The position numbers and the translations under genes were made by a program. Shown here piece by piece: positions 33,373-45,390 of a DNA stretch of 64,000 nt. The notes under the pieces were generated by a model. The model had not been told where the DNA came from and did no database searches. It was given only the letters and a program-made list of their open reading frames with translations. This stretch comes from Trichaptum fuscoviolaceum (Eukaryota; Basidiomycota; Agaricomycetes; Hymenochaetales; Trichaptaceae), in NCBI GenBank assembly GCA_910574455.1, contig CAJSYZ010000005.1, positions 2,790,001 to 2,854,000 on the forward strand. Reading direction: 5' to 3'. Within the stretch, counting starts at the first letter, position 1; the number at the start of each line of letters is the position of its first letter.

Positions 33373-36300
33373 GTTCGTACGGGCCGCTGGGTGGTGAGAG
33401 ATCGGATAGACGCTGGCACTCGTAAGTGGGGACACTTGACAAGTGTCGGTCTGGCGAGTAGAGTCAAATAGTGGGTAGAAATGTGTCGAGTGTCAGAATG
33501 TTTAAGCGTTTACGAGGGGGTGGTGGCCTGCCAGGGAGGAAGTGATTGATAGTACACCGTGAATTGACAGTGGGCAAACACAGCAATCGAAGCTCGTCTG
33601 TGGGACAGGAGGCTGTTCGCGTTCGGGTTGGCGTGTGTGTTGACAGATAGACACGGAATATGGGAGTACAAGCAGCTGGCTCAAGAACAGATAAACAACT
33701 GTGACAGGTTTGTCGTGGGTGCAAAAAAGGTCGAAGCGAACGAGGGGGGATGCGAGTGCAATGCGACACGACGGTCTGCAAAGCTGCTTGATACTGGAGG
33801 TAGGAAGGGTAGGGTACACAGGATGTTTGAGGAGGGGAGGAGGGGAAGGTATGAGGGAGGGAGGAGGAGGGGGTTCGAGGCTAAAGAGATGTTGCCAGGA
33901 CCTGGTGAGTGCGTGATTGGATACAACCGTTACCGTAACCGTCGGCTAGCGACTCTATGCGCACATCCAATCCTGCTTGTCCCGTAAATCTTTCTCCGCC
34001 GTCGTCTTCTCCTCGTCGCCGTCGAATGTCGTTGCACGAGATGAGATATGCGGGCTGGGCGCGCAACTACTGGCGGCGGTCGTGCTCGTTGGCACGCGCT
34101 AAGCGGTTGCACACAGACACGGGCAGATCGCAGTGCAACACTCGCCCCTCGTCGTTGGTGGCCAGCGACGGCTGATGGACGCGGGCTGTTTGATGATCTA
34201 CTAGCACCGTGCAAGCTTATTTTCTGTTTCCGAGTTGGTTTGTGGCTTGGGCTCGGGGGGAGGTGAAAACTAACAACACGCGACTTTACCATCTGCAACA
34301 TATATGTATGTATCTTTGCATTACTTTTCCGATTGGCTCTGCTATTCAAACCCATGTCTATGTATACAGAAGCTATGCAGTCTGTCCACCACCTATCTCC
34401 CTATTCCTGCCGCTTACCGTAAAAATGACTGCAGCCCACGCTATGCACACACGCAGGGACCAGGTCCCCTCGCTTCTCCTCGACCCGCCCGCCTGCCCCA
34501 CCCGCGCAAGGGGTAAGAAGCTCGGCGCCATAGATGTAGGAAAACTGTCGTATGTATAGAAGCTGGCACACCGGGCGATCTGGGCGAAGAGTCGAATACA
34601 CGCCGAAGCAAATCTCACTGTCGGCATCTGCACATCTAAGGTCCTATCGAGTTCCGACTCTCGCAATACGCTCATTCGCTTTGTATGTTGGTCATACGGA
34701 CGGGCGTCTATCAAGGCATATACCTTGCGTTTAAATCAAATTCGTGCCGCTGATCACCCGGCCGGGACGTCCACTATGCACGTCCGCTTCCGTTAAACCC
34801 TACGGAATAACCAATTCCACCAACACCTCCCCCTTTCGCGGCCCTTGCTGTTCATCGCACGAACACGCAATCGCAATCTGTTAGGCGCTGGACAAATACA
34901 AAGCTCGACCGCGTGCACCAATGATTTGCGAAGTTGCGCTTGGAAAGAGCAATTTATTCGGAGGCCTGACCTCAGTCTTCACGTACCTTCGTCTTGTAAG
35001 CGCCCAACGCAACAGCATAACAAATTGGCGCCTTGTTTTCGACAATGTCCGCAAGGGATTCAAGACTCATCTCATGCGATTGCCGCTGCAGTGTCAGGCA
35101 CATCATGATTAGGCGCCCGCGGTACCGGGCGGACTCAATGGAGCAGTGTTGTCGGTGTCGGTGTCGGAATGGAGGAGACGTTCGGGAGACTGACTGCATA
35201 CCTCATTTGCGACAGCTGAACAATGCTGTTCGTGATAAATCACGCTGAGTGCACCGCTTTAGCATCCATGCTCCGAACGCGATGCTGAACAGAATACAAC
35301 AATGGGACCTTCGTTAGCGCTCGGGCGCTTATGTTTCACCTCAGGCTGCACGACCGCGCTGTTCAAGTCGTGACAATGACTGAGCTGAGCTGGATGCGTG
35401 TAAGCCGACGAGTTCGTATGTTTTGCTCTCCGATTCGCAGTCCAGGATTCCAATTCCGATTGCATCGACGATCACATCAGTATCAGTCCGCACGTCACGA
35501 CCCCGGACCAACGCCCACTTGGACTCAGCGTCCTGATCCACTGGCAATCATCGTGATGCACTTCGACGAAGAAGACCCTCAACCGCGTAGCGTTTCTGAT
35601 CATCATTATGGCCACCACCACCACTCGGCCATCATCATCACAAACGAAGCATTCGTATAGCATCGACTCCAAACTTCAGCGACCTGATGTGTGGCGCAGA
35701 CATTGGGTGTCCGTCGGACTCGGAAGACGGGTGCACTGCAGCAACGTTGTAACCGGCTTCTGGCCCCGGGAGAAGAAAGGAAGAATGGGAAAGATGATGC
35801 TGGGAGGATAGTTCGATGCGTTCTTTTCTGTACATGGACTAGTGCTCTCGGCCACGTTCAAGGCTAAAGGAAGAGGCTGCAATCTGTAGCTTCTTTTCTT
35901 TCCCTGTGAGGTGGAATATCAAAGCGTGCCACATATTCCCTTCCGGACTCATCTTACTCTCAAAACTAGCAGCCAACCAGCCATCAAACCCAAACATCAC
36001 AATCATTTCTCACCCTTGGTCAACAATTTTCTGTAGGAACTCAGACTTGTCGCAGAACAGACAGCCTCTGTCACAATTACTCAGGTCCAGAAATCGCCGG
36101 CTCTAATTCGCATGATAGAATTATGATAAATTTTTAGAGTCAGCAGCAGCTTGTCCTACAGTGCTTGCCCCTTTCGAGCTTCAGATTCCTGCCAATCACC
36201 ATTCCGGGTATGTCAATGACCGGATCCATCATATACTTCATCATGTTTGCCCCTCAGCATCATCTCCATTCAGCCAGCCCGTACATTCATGGTCATGCAT

Positions 36301-39124
36301 GCTCAGTCAACATCCGACATAGGTCGCCAACGCCAAGTTCCAACCAAAGCTCATTAGCGCCCCGGATGGCCCAGAAACGCAATTAATCATCTAGACTGTA
36401 TCAACTCAATATCCATTCAATTCATTTCCGCCACACATAAATGTGCGCTCAATATGATACTCTGGGGAAACGTCGACATAGTAGCGTTAGATCCTGGTCG
36501 ATTGACGGTGCTTCCCAGCGTCGCGTCAGTTTGGACTGACCATGTCACCTTGGTGTGAGAGGATGTCCGATGGTGAACGACAGAACCTTGCCCAGCCCCA
36601 GAGCGCTTCGTATCGCGGGAGGAATCGAGTGCTCGCGAAATAGCATCGATTCTTACTGGCGCCTCGTATTACGCCGACCTGATTCGCCGGTCTGTAGGGA
36701 ACTCTACGCGCTCGGTAGGCTGTATGTCCCGTTTCTCACGTCGTTTCATCTAGATTATGCGCTATAGGTCATGATTATCGTCTTGCGGCCGATAGCAGGT
36801 CATGGTATACCACGTAAAACTGCCAGCCGAATGGCCTGCGCCCGCCGGCCGACTCCTTATCCCGACTGAAGTCGGTACTTTTGTTGGTTAGTCTAAAGTA
36901 CCGCCGTATCTCTTGGCATTTTTCTGGTATCTAAGCTTATAATCTGTAGTACCGCATGAGCTTCGTTTCAGGTTCTGTATATCTATATGGGCGGCCCGAC
37001 TCGATGCTACTACCTCGGGGTAATTTTGGAAAACAACACAACGAGACAACTACACAGGTACATACTTAGGTGAGGGGATGTACGTTTTTGCCGATATACC
37101 ACTTATCACTTCGGTACTCTAAGACACGCTTTCGACACGCCTGATAACTACTTATATGTCGCCATGCGCAAGAACTGCCATGCGTACGAGGTTCGAATTC
37201 GCCTTCGAGTTCGCCACCGCGTATGACCCCGACCTGCAGCTACGGTGTATTGTTGATGTCCATTCGTGCTATTCCGACCTCTTATTAGACCCGCCGTTGC
37301 GAGCCTCTTGCAAGATATGACGCGAGTGGCGTCAGAACGCAAGTGAGCTTGATCTTGTCGTTGTTTGATTCTGTGTACATTGCACATAGCGATACTCTGA
37401 ATTCGAACATTTGAACAACCATTTTAGAACCTCACAATTGCTGGCGCTCTATTTACATTGAGCGCAGACGTGCTCGATCTGACACGCCTTCTCGTAGTAA
37501 GCTCAAGCTCGACCGTTTTCAAGATCTCGGTGATTGATAGGAATACGTAGCTCATGTCCATCATACCGTATAGGTGCGTACACGCTTGCTATATGGTTGA
37601 TTCTATCATACCAGTATTTTATTCTCGACGCTGTCTGCCTACAATAGATGAATCAACCCCCTGACGTGCATCCATCACCGTTACCACACCACTCCGAGTA
37701 TACTGCAGCGCGCTCTCCGCGGGTCAAGCGCATTCTGCACATCACTATATCTGCTTTTACAATTTACCCTGGCGTCAACTCACGTATTCAATATCAAACA
37801 TCGTCTCAAGCTGACCGTCACCTTCTTGAGTTGCTGAGCCTCTCCACCTCGAGCTCGCCATGTGCAATCTACTACACCCGCTTCGAAATCAGATCTACGA
37901 GTCGGCCCTTCTGCTTCCTAGTTCGCGCATGCTTCCTTCGTATCAGCCTAAAATCCGCGTTTGTTTGCTCGGCGTAAACGTGCTCATAGGCTCACTATGC
38001 CCACCCTTCTCTTCGCGCTCATCTATGGACTTTGGAGCTTCTAAAACGTGCGCGGCTTCTTCGACCAGCACGGCAGCTGAAACGTGCCAAGTAGCAAATG
38101 GCGTCCAGGAACACACATCGCTCGTGCAAACGTGACGCCAATCCCGTCCGTTGAGCGGGCCTTCTCTAGGGGCGCCATCCTGAACATGTACACATCGCAC
38201 TATCCATAGTCACGATCAACCTTGTTGCTTTCTCTCTCAAATATGGCGTCTCCCATCGCACTTATAGAAAACACATGATCTACAAGTGATGGACACATGG
38301 GTTGCAAATGATTCGCTTCTTCTCTCGTCCTCGCCCTATTATCTGACCTCCCGCCCTCCGCATTTCCCACATAGCCCGAGATGCGAAGGCGAAGATACAG
38401 ATGAAAGACAGAACAAAGTTCCCAGAATACAGTTTAGGATGGTTCTGTCTATTCACTGATTTACCTAAATAACTGAATAGCTGTACATAGGTCGCCTGTG
38501 TAGTCTTCACAATCTGCATTCATAGCCTAAGTAATTTGCGACTACATAGTTGTACATGTCAATCGTCTTAACTCAATTTGTTTCAAGATGTCATCATATC
38601 AATAACTTCGATTCCATTATGTATCCCAAGCAACTATGTATACTACTTATGAAAGTAATTTCGCTATCAACCGCTAATAAGTACGATCTACAAAAAAAAA
38701 CTACCTTATATCGCTTTTTCTACGCCGCGACGATATCGACAAAATAAACAAGAGTCCATGATGAGAGAAACTCCAAACTTTGCATGAGTGCTGTCGTTGC
38801 GCATATCTACATGAAGAAATGGTCATAAAAACATAAACGGAAAGCCAAAAACAGTGCAAGATTTGATCCATAGCTATATGCAAAAATGCGTCAAAACCAA
38901 AACACAATTGCGGTCCCATGACCTCCATATCATCTTCCCACCATCGCGGAGCCTATGTCAGTCGACTGAACTGGAAGCAATGCGGCCAGTGCCGCATCTC
39001 ATCGCCCCATCATCGGGATACCAAAGAATGGTGTCCGTCCGGGGCAATTTTTCACGTCGCTTAGCATCGGTCCACCGAGATGTGTTGCTTCCCCTTCCAT
39101 CCACACGAGAACGCTATTCCCTGC
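33373..39124. other. Long gene-poor region
   Basis: A 5.75-kb stretch without any recognisable gene, much longer than other spacers here. It starts with a purine-rich tract on the plus strand (about 33740-33890, GGAGGGAGGAGG-type) just upstream of the homeodomain gene. Short open frames on both strands lack domains and exon series. Possible contents are a long 5' leader and promoter of the homeodomain gene, noncoding transcripts, or decayed sequence. No repeat boundary or transposon end was recognised. Confidence 0.45.
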
Positions 39125-42100
39125 CTAAATGCTCGTGTCCATTTCCATCCCAGCAAGCACAGGAACCTGCAGCCGGCAAGCCGCAACTGCTCCCGCTTCG
39201 TTGCCTAAGACGTCCTGCAAAAAGCCGTCCGGGTCCTCGACGCCCGCGAGGGGGCTTGCCTTGAAGAGCGCTTCCGGGCTCACCTCCCCCCTTGATCTGA
39301 GCTCCTGCTCAACTTCCACCATTCGTGCCCGCGCACGGGATACAGCAGGGTGAGTATAAATTGCCTCCGCAGTTGGTCGTACGCATGAATTCTTGAGCAT
39401 CATACTCTTGATCAACCGTACTAAAACACCGGAGCACTCCTCTTCGAACCCGTCTACTGGGCCAAAGTCTTCTTCCCGTAGTCGATGCCATAGTTCGCCC
39501 CTGAATCAACACAAAAGGAGTTCGTGTCAGTAAATGGTTGATCCCGAACACAGAAAGTCTAAGTCTCGTCCTGTTGCAAGAAAATGAAAATGAAAGCATT
39601 CGCATCCCGCACTTGAATACATTGGACTTGATAGAATGGCAACTGCAGACTGCAGACAAGCCAATCACAAACTTCAGATGAAAGTATGCGCGGGACTTCG
39701 CACGAATAGTTTGCACTCTATCGCAGCGGGTGTCCGATAACCCGCTCCCCACCATTCAACAAACTCAGGAGAAACATGGTCCCAAATAAGGACCGAACAA
39801 AAAATTACGAGAAGGAAAGTAGTGAATCATCGAACGGAAAGGTACGTACTGTGCAGGCACAACAATGTTCGCTGCTGTCTCCAACATCATCATTCCGAAG
39901 CTATAGAATTCATCATCAGACTTAAGTTCCAACATATATTGAAATAATTCATTATCGTTAGTGAACATACCTGAAGATGTCCGTTTCTTTTCCGTACTTT
40001 CCTTGGAGCACCTCGGCCGCAAGGTACATCTTGTCACCTTCGCGTTCAAACCCGATCTCACGATCCAGGGCTTGGCCTCGCCCATTGACGATCTTTCCAT
40101 TGGCAGCGCTCGTATCTGCCATTCCTTCGAGTGGCCTTGGCCATTTGGAGGCCATGCCAAAGTCGCCAATCTTGAAGCGTCCTGACGCCGTGATGAAAAC
40201 ATTGGCGGGCTTCAGATCGAAATGACAGATGTCTGCCCGGTGAATAAAATGCAGCCCCTAATAACGTAAAAAGTTAGCTGTAAGTTCATTGGTAAAACTG
40301 CATAACAATCGATTTGGAAAAGGCTAAGTTTGATGCGCTTACAAAGCCCAGGTGGGAGGGACTGAAGTGGATTCGGTGGCAAGCTGGGACGAGGTGAGAA
40401 ATTAGGTTGAGACTTACCGAACTGATGTCACTAAAGATCTTCCATACGCGCGCCTCGTCCAAACGAGCAAAGTGATGGCCATATTCGCTCAGGAAATGAG
40501 CGAAGTTGCCATACTCGCAGAGCTCAGTCAGGATGAATAGGCGATCATCTTCCTCCCAGCTGTCAACGTAACCTAAGACGTTTGGGTGGAAGCCAGGCCC
40601 CGCAGTCGCTGAAAGGTGTTGAAGCACTTCGACTTCTTCCCGAAGACGTAAACTGGATAGTGAAGCGCTAGTCAGCACGTATTCGTGGTCAGGAATAGCT
40701 AGGGATAGAGAAGAAGCTAAAACGGTTTAGATGGGATAAGAAGCATGAGCAGCACCCTGTTTCGTGAGATCACGGATTACAGTCAAAAAGCTAACAAAAA
40801 GATCTTCCACACAAAGTAAACTGCACGATATACTCACCGATGACGATTACCCTCGAAACGCTTGGACTTCTTCACAGCATAAACACGGTCCTTTTGACCA
40901 TGGGCGTGCTTATAGCGAACTTTGATTGCACTCCCGAATTCCCCAGAGCCGATGGAGTCCACCTCATCGAAATCTCGTTCGAATCGCCCCGGTTGCTCAT
41001 AGGTACGATGAGGATCGGGCGGACGAGTCCAGAATATATTTCGCACGTCAGGTGGTTGAGGCCTGGTCTTGCCGAGAGTGGGTTGAGTTGGGAAACGCAT
41101 AGTACTTGTTCTCCTCGGGATTCCTGAGACTGACGGGCCGTTGATTCTCTGTTCTGGTCTACGGTTCTCTTTTGACGAGATTGAATGCTTAGCAGATATC
41201 GGCAACTGCCTCATGCCAATTGAATGGCGAGAACCGACGCCCTGATTCGAGAAAGATGTAGGATTAGGTGTAACTGGAGCCAACTGCACTGTGTTGTTCG
41301 CAGGAGTGTACTGAGGTTTGAGTGGCAAAACCCGCCATTCTACATATCGTAGATTTCCAACTGTCAGTATAGTGAGGTCCTTACAATAACCATTATGCGC
41401 ACCATCATCTGCTTTACGAGTCGGTGTGCCGAGGTGGCTACCATCACTTGCTTCGCTCGAGCTTGAGAACGCACCACTCGAAGAGCGCCGAAGTAGAAAC
41501 TGCGCACTAAGCTTTGATCCAGGGCGACCCATCCCTACGTCCCCATAAGTTCTATGCCGTGGAGGCGGTACAATATGTGTTCGCGATGGGCTGATCTCTG
41601 CTTCGCTGGACGAAACACTACTCTTCAGCAAATCCATGGCTTCTGCGCGCGATAAATGCATGTCCACACTTGGAAACCTCATATCGCTAGGGCAACTTTT
41701 CCTTGGCCTATCTTTGCTTTGTGAGCCTCTCAGGCTCCCCACACTGCTACCACTATCCATTAGGCTTCCGAAGTCAGGCTTAGGTAGCTTCTGGTCTTTG
41801 TCAGGCAAGTATGTCATCTTACTTGCAACAGCACTTGCCCATGGCCGTTGTGCTGGTAGACCTAGAAAAGCCGTCTTAGTCCGTTTCTGAGGAGTCGTTG
41901 GCATCCGCTTCGGAGCACCCCCGCCGTCCTTTGTCCCTGCAACAAGCGTCTTCACAATGAACTCGTCGATACTCTGAGTAGAGACATCCGATGGCTTCGG
42001 CCATCCAGAGCTCACGTTAGGCTCATGACAAGGGGTTACGAAACTCTCGTCAAAAAGGGTTGCCTCTGAAGAAGTCGAGTAGCTCGTTGACGGCTGCGGA

Positions 42101-43570
42101 TCGGTTGCCGTTCTGGCTTGTAAGGGTTTGAGGAAGTTGTCCGCCTCGTCATCACTCAAGGCTACACCAGAATCACGAGGTTTCTTGAACTTCTTCGGTA
42201 TTCGTTCCCGGGGCGAGTAAGTACGATTCTGGGGGCTAATTGCCGTCACAGAAAATGCGAATGACGATTCCACTGGCCTCGGAAAAGCGGAGGTGAAGGA
42301 AGAATCCGGCGAAGTAGCATTGAAAGGATCGTTACCTCCCGCAGTGCTCTTATTTGCAGGAGTAGCCGGAGGTAAGGTGAAAGAAGAAGATCGAGCTGGT
42401 CCGTCGTAATCGTCTTTGTCATCCGAGGACGGATGAACAATAGCAGGTCCAAAGAATAAAGTTGCTGCACTAGCCATTCTGCCAAATTCTGGTCGAGTCC
42501 TCTGATCCAATGGCATCCTCATTGGTGACCCCGTTTCGCTCACGCTAGTTTCTGAACCATTTCTACGATGCCTCGAATCAATTGGTACTGCGGTACTCGA
42601 GACAATTGGATCGGCAGGTGGCTGCATTAATTCCAGCGATACGGGCCTTGATCGCGTCCTCCTCTTTGTGATATGGCCGCCTGGCGATACGGACTCGACG
42701 ACCTCTTGAACCCCGCTGGATGGCCGGACTACTCTTGTGCCATTCTTTCGGACCTTGATGCTCGAAAATTCATCCTCTTCGGAGCTCGAGTCAGATTCAA
42801 GATTGACAGTTCTATCGGTGAGGCGCATCTGTTTCATCGAGTCAACCTGTCTCTTCACATTGCTATCTGGCGTTCCACGCCTATTAAGGAAAAAAGGCGC
42901 AGGCAAAGGAGCCAGAGTTGCGAATCGCTGATTTTCGGAACCATCGGTAGGCTGTTGAATTCGAAGTGGAGTTAGATTTGGAGAAGAAGAGACGAGGTTG
43001 ATCTATAGTCTGATCAATATATAATACCAAGAGACATAAAATATTACACACTTTGCGTTTGGGTGCATGAGAGAAATTTGGATCCGCAGCAGAAGTACTA
43101 AGCATTCCAACTTCAAAGGGGTGTCGCACTGGTGTTCGCAAAGGGAGAGACGTATGTCCAACGTTAGACCGAAGGAAGAGGCCATCATCGTCGTCGTCCG
43201 GCGGCGGTTTTGGGGGCCTACGAAAAGAGTGTGGGTTTTCAGAGAGCTTGAAACGATCATTCTTCTGAGCATTCGTTGATTTGCGTGGACGATACGGAGT
43301 GCTAAAACCAGTGGCACCTGCGAAATCATCGAAGTCCAGCTGCATGTCATAGTCTTCCCCGCTAATGCCACTGTCTATCCTCCGTCGAAAAGGCGAAGGC
43401 GTTGTGAGTAAGAGCACCGGCGAGCTGTGCCCAGCTGTCACAAGCGGTTTTCTTGGAGTCGCCGTGGCCGTCGGCCGGAAGGGTGTAAACGGTGAGTCCG
43501 TTGCGTCCGGTATGCGAGAACGGAACGATAGGTAGTCGGTGGGGGAAGGGGAGTGCACCGTCGTAGACAT
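39125..43570 (-). CDS. WEE1: Wee1-type cell-cycle inhibitory kinase
   Basis: Six exons, 43570..43052, 43002..40838, 40652..40418, 40257..39971, 39900..39850 and 39500..39125; 1210 residues. The N-terminal 850 residues are Ser/Pro-rich and probably regulatory. The kinase domain starts near residue 860: EVDSIGSGEFGSAIKV (Gly loop), VYAVKKSK (Lys), LFILTELCEYGNF (hinge), HFDLKPANVFI (catalytic loop, Wee1-like HxDLKPxN), GDFGMA (metal loop), then EGDKMYLAAEVL and SFGMMMLE. HFDLKP instead of HRDLKP, and the EGD...EVL segment, mark the Wee1 family, which phosphorylates the Tyr of the cyclin-dependent kinase to delay mitosis. The usual APE-type motif reads AAE. A 51-nt in-frame stretch at 41340..41390 begins GT and ends AG and is probably an intron, shortening the protein by 17 residues. 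Confidence 0.92.
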
Positions 43571-45390
43571 CTCGTGTCGAAAAGTCGTAAGTGGGTATGA
43601 AAGAGAGGGGAGAAAATTAGGATAACGGGGTGATAGTGGTGGGGGTATAAGTCAGAGTTCGCTGCAGTGACAACGGGAGTAAAATCGCGGAGGGCCTCGC
43701 GTGGTAGCCCGTGTACTGCCACACCAGTGGTTGCCAGATCCACAACCACATCACGTGATCGCGTTTAACGCACTCATTGGTGGTTGGTTCTGCCAGTGCA
43801 GGTCTGACTCGACTCGTGCTGCGCACCTTCCAACGGCCGCTAGAACATGCAGGACACAGCTGGAAAACACGTTGGGATTGTGTGGTATTTGTTGAGAAGA
43901 AAGAGCCGAGGGGCCCCCACTGTCATTTATGTACGTTCCGCCTTTTGTCACCTCTGATACTGTACCTAAACTTGTTTCAAATCGACGTGAGAACATTTTC
44001 ACTTCGTGCTGTACAGTAAGTATGTAGTTCCTTGTAATCGCGCACACGGCTTGAGCACTACAGTCTTGAAAACTCATGCATTATCAGTGGCATAAGAAAT
44101 CTCAAGTATTTGCACCGAATCCCGCCAAGACAAGGTGCAAGAGTTTGCTCGCTCAGAAACCAGAATGCGACTGTGTCAAATCTAGGAGTGCTCGTACCGA
44201 GGAGACTTATCAGTGAGTTATGTCTTCGTATAATACTAGTAATGACTGCTAGCTCTCAATGGGAATGTGCATGTCAGAACTATGGGCAGTATCAGCCCAC
44301 CAATAGCCTGCGTACTATCTGTTACACCGTCGGTACAGAAGGACAACCGATATTGGCGGTCTGCGTGTTACGACAAGCCCTCAGCCCTTGTGTCCTACAA
44401 AGAATGAAGCTTTCCCCTCCTCTACGATGACAGGCTACTATCTCATTCTGAGGCCCTCTACAGCAATTTCTACTATACTGACCGGCGATCAAAAATGCCC
44501 AAACCATAATCTATTGGCCTCCTTTACTGGACGTCACTGTCCCGGAGCGCATGAACACGGCCCCTGCTTTTCCATCCTAAAGAATCTCGATGCACAGTCT
44601 ATCTTCGTTAACATATAGGTGCAGCCCAATTCTATTGGTCTGTGTGATCAAAAGCAGCGTGAGCTACATACTACATCGCTACTCCGCCAGCCAGTTCTTT
44701 GTCGGGCTCGCACGAATCTTTCTCTGCCACAGTGGAAATCCTCACATATGAAGCACAATGTATCCATCATGTGGATGGATTTGGGATTGGTATCTGTCTA
44801 CACCTTTCGTAGGCACAACGTCCACTAGCACCCTCTTTAATCCACGTTCTCGTATCTGGCAAGCTCGCTTTCTTCGCAATTGCGTAGCTTGATGAACAGG
44901 ATCTGGATGGCATTCGCTGGAGGAGTCAGAACGTAGAAGACTCAAGATGATACAGCGGAAGGTACAGCGGAACTCAGACACTGAAGACGCATATACTCAG
45001 ACCGTGGACAACTCGCAGCGTCAGAACCACATACTATGTAGAAGCTAATCATTTATTGTCATTCTCGTCTTAACTTGAAACTATCACTTGCGCAATTCCG
45101 AGTCGTAAAACATGCCGCCCGTAAGATTGGATTGGCATACCCGTCATATCTATCAACGATTTCCTCTCTCTCAAAAATATGCACCGCGAAAGCGGCACGC
45201 CGGCGTGAGAAATTTATGGAGCACGCGACATATAGTACTACTACTACCTGCCAGGAACGCGACTCGGACGCGACTCGGATGTCCGTGACCACCATCTGCT
45301 TTCCGCTATCTAAAGTGAACACTACAGTTGGTAGTCTCCAAGACGGCGTTCTTATCCGACCTTCAAACCGACCTTATCCACTCAGACCGA
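43571..45390. other. Divergent intergenic region, WEE1 and TPP1-like promoters
   Basis: About 1.8 kb between two divergent starts. Short open frames only; none has a recognisable domain. No repeat or RNA gene was recognised. Confidence 0.45.

Noticed and set aside
34845..35660. Coding gene in the long gap
   Set aside because: Overlapping short frames on both strands have no shared exon phases or recognisable domain.
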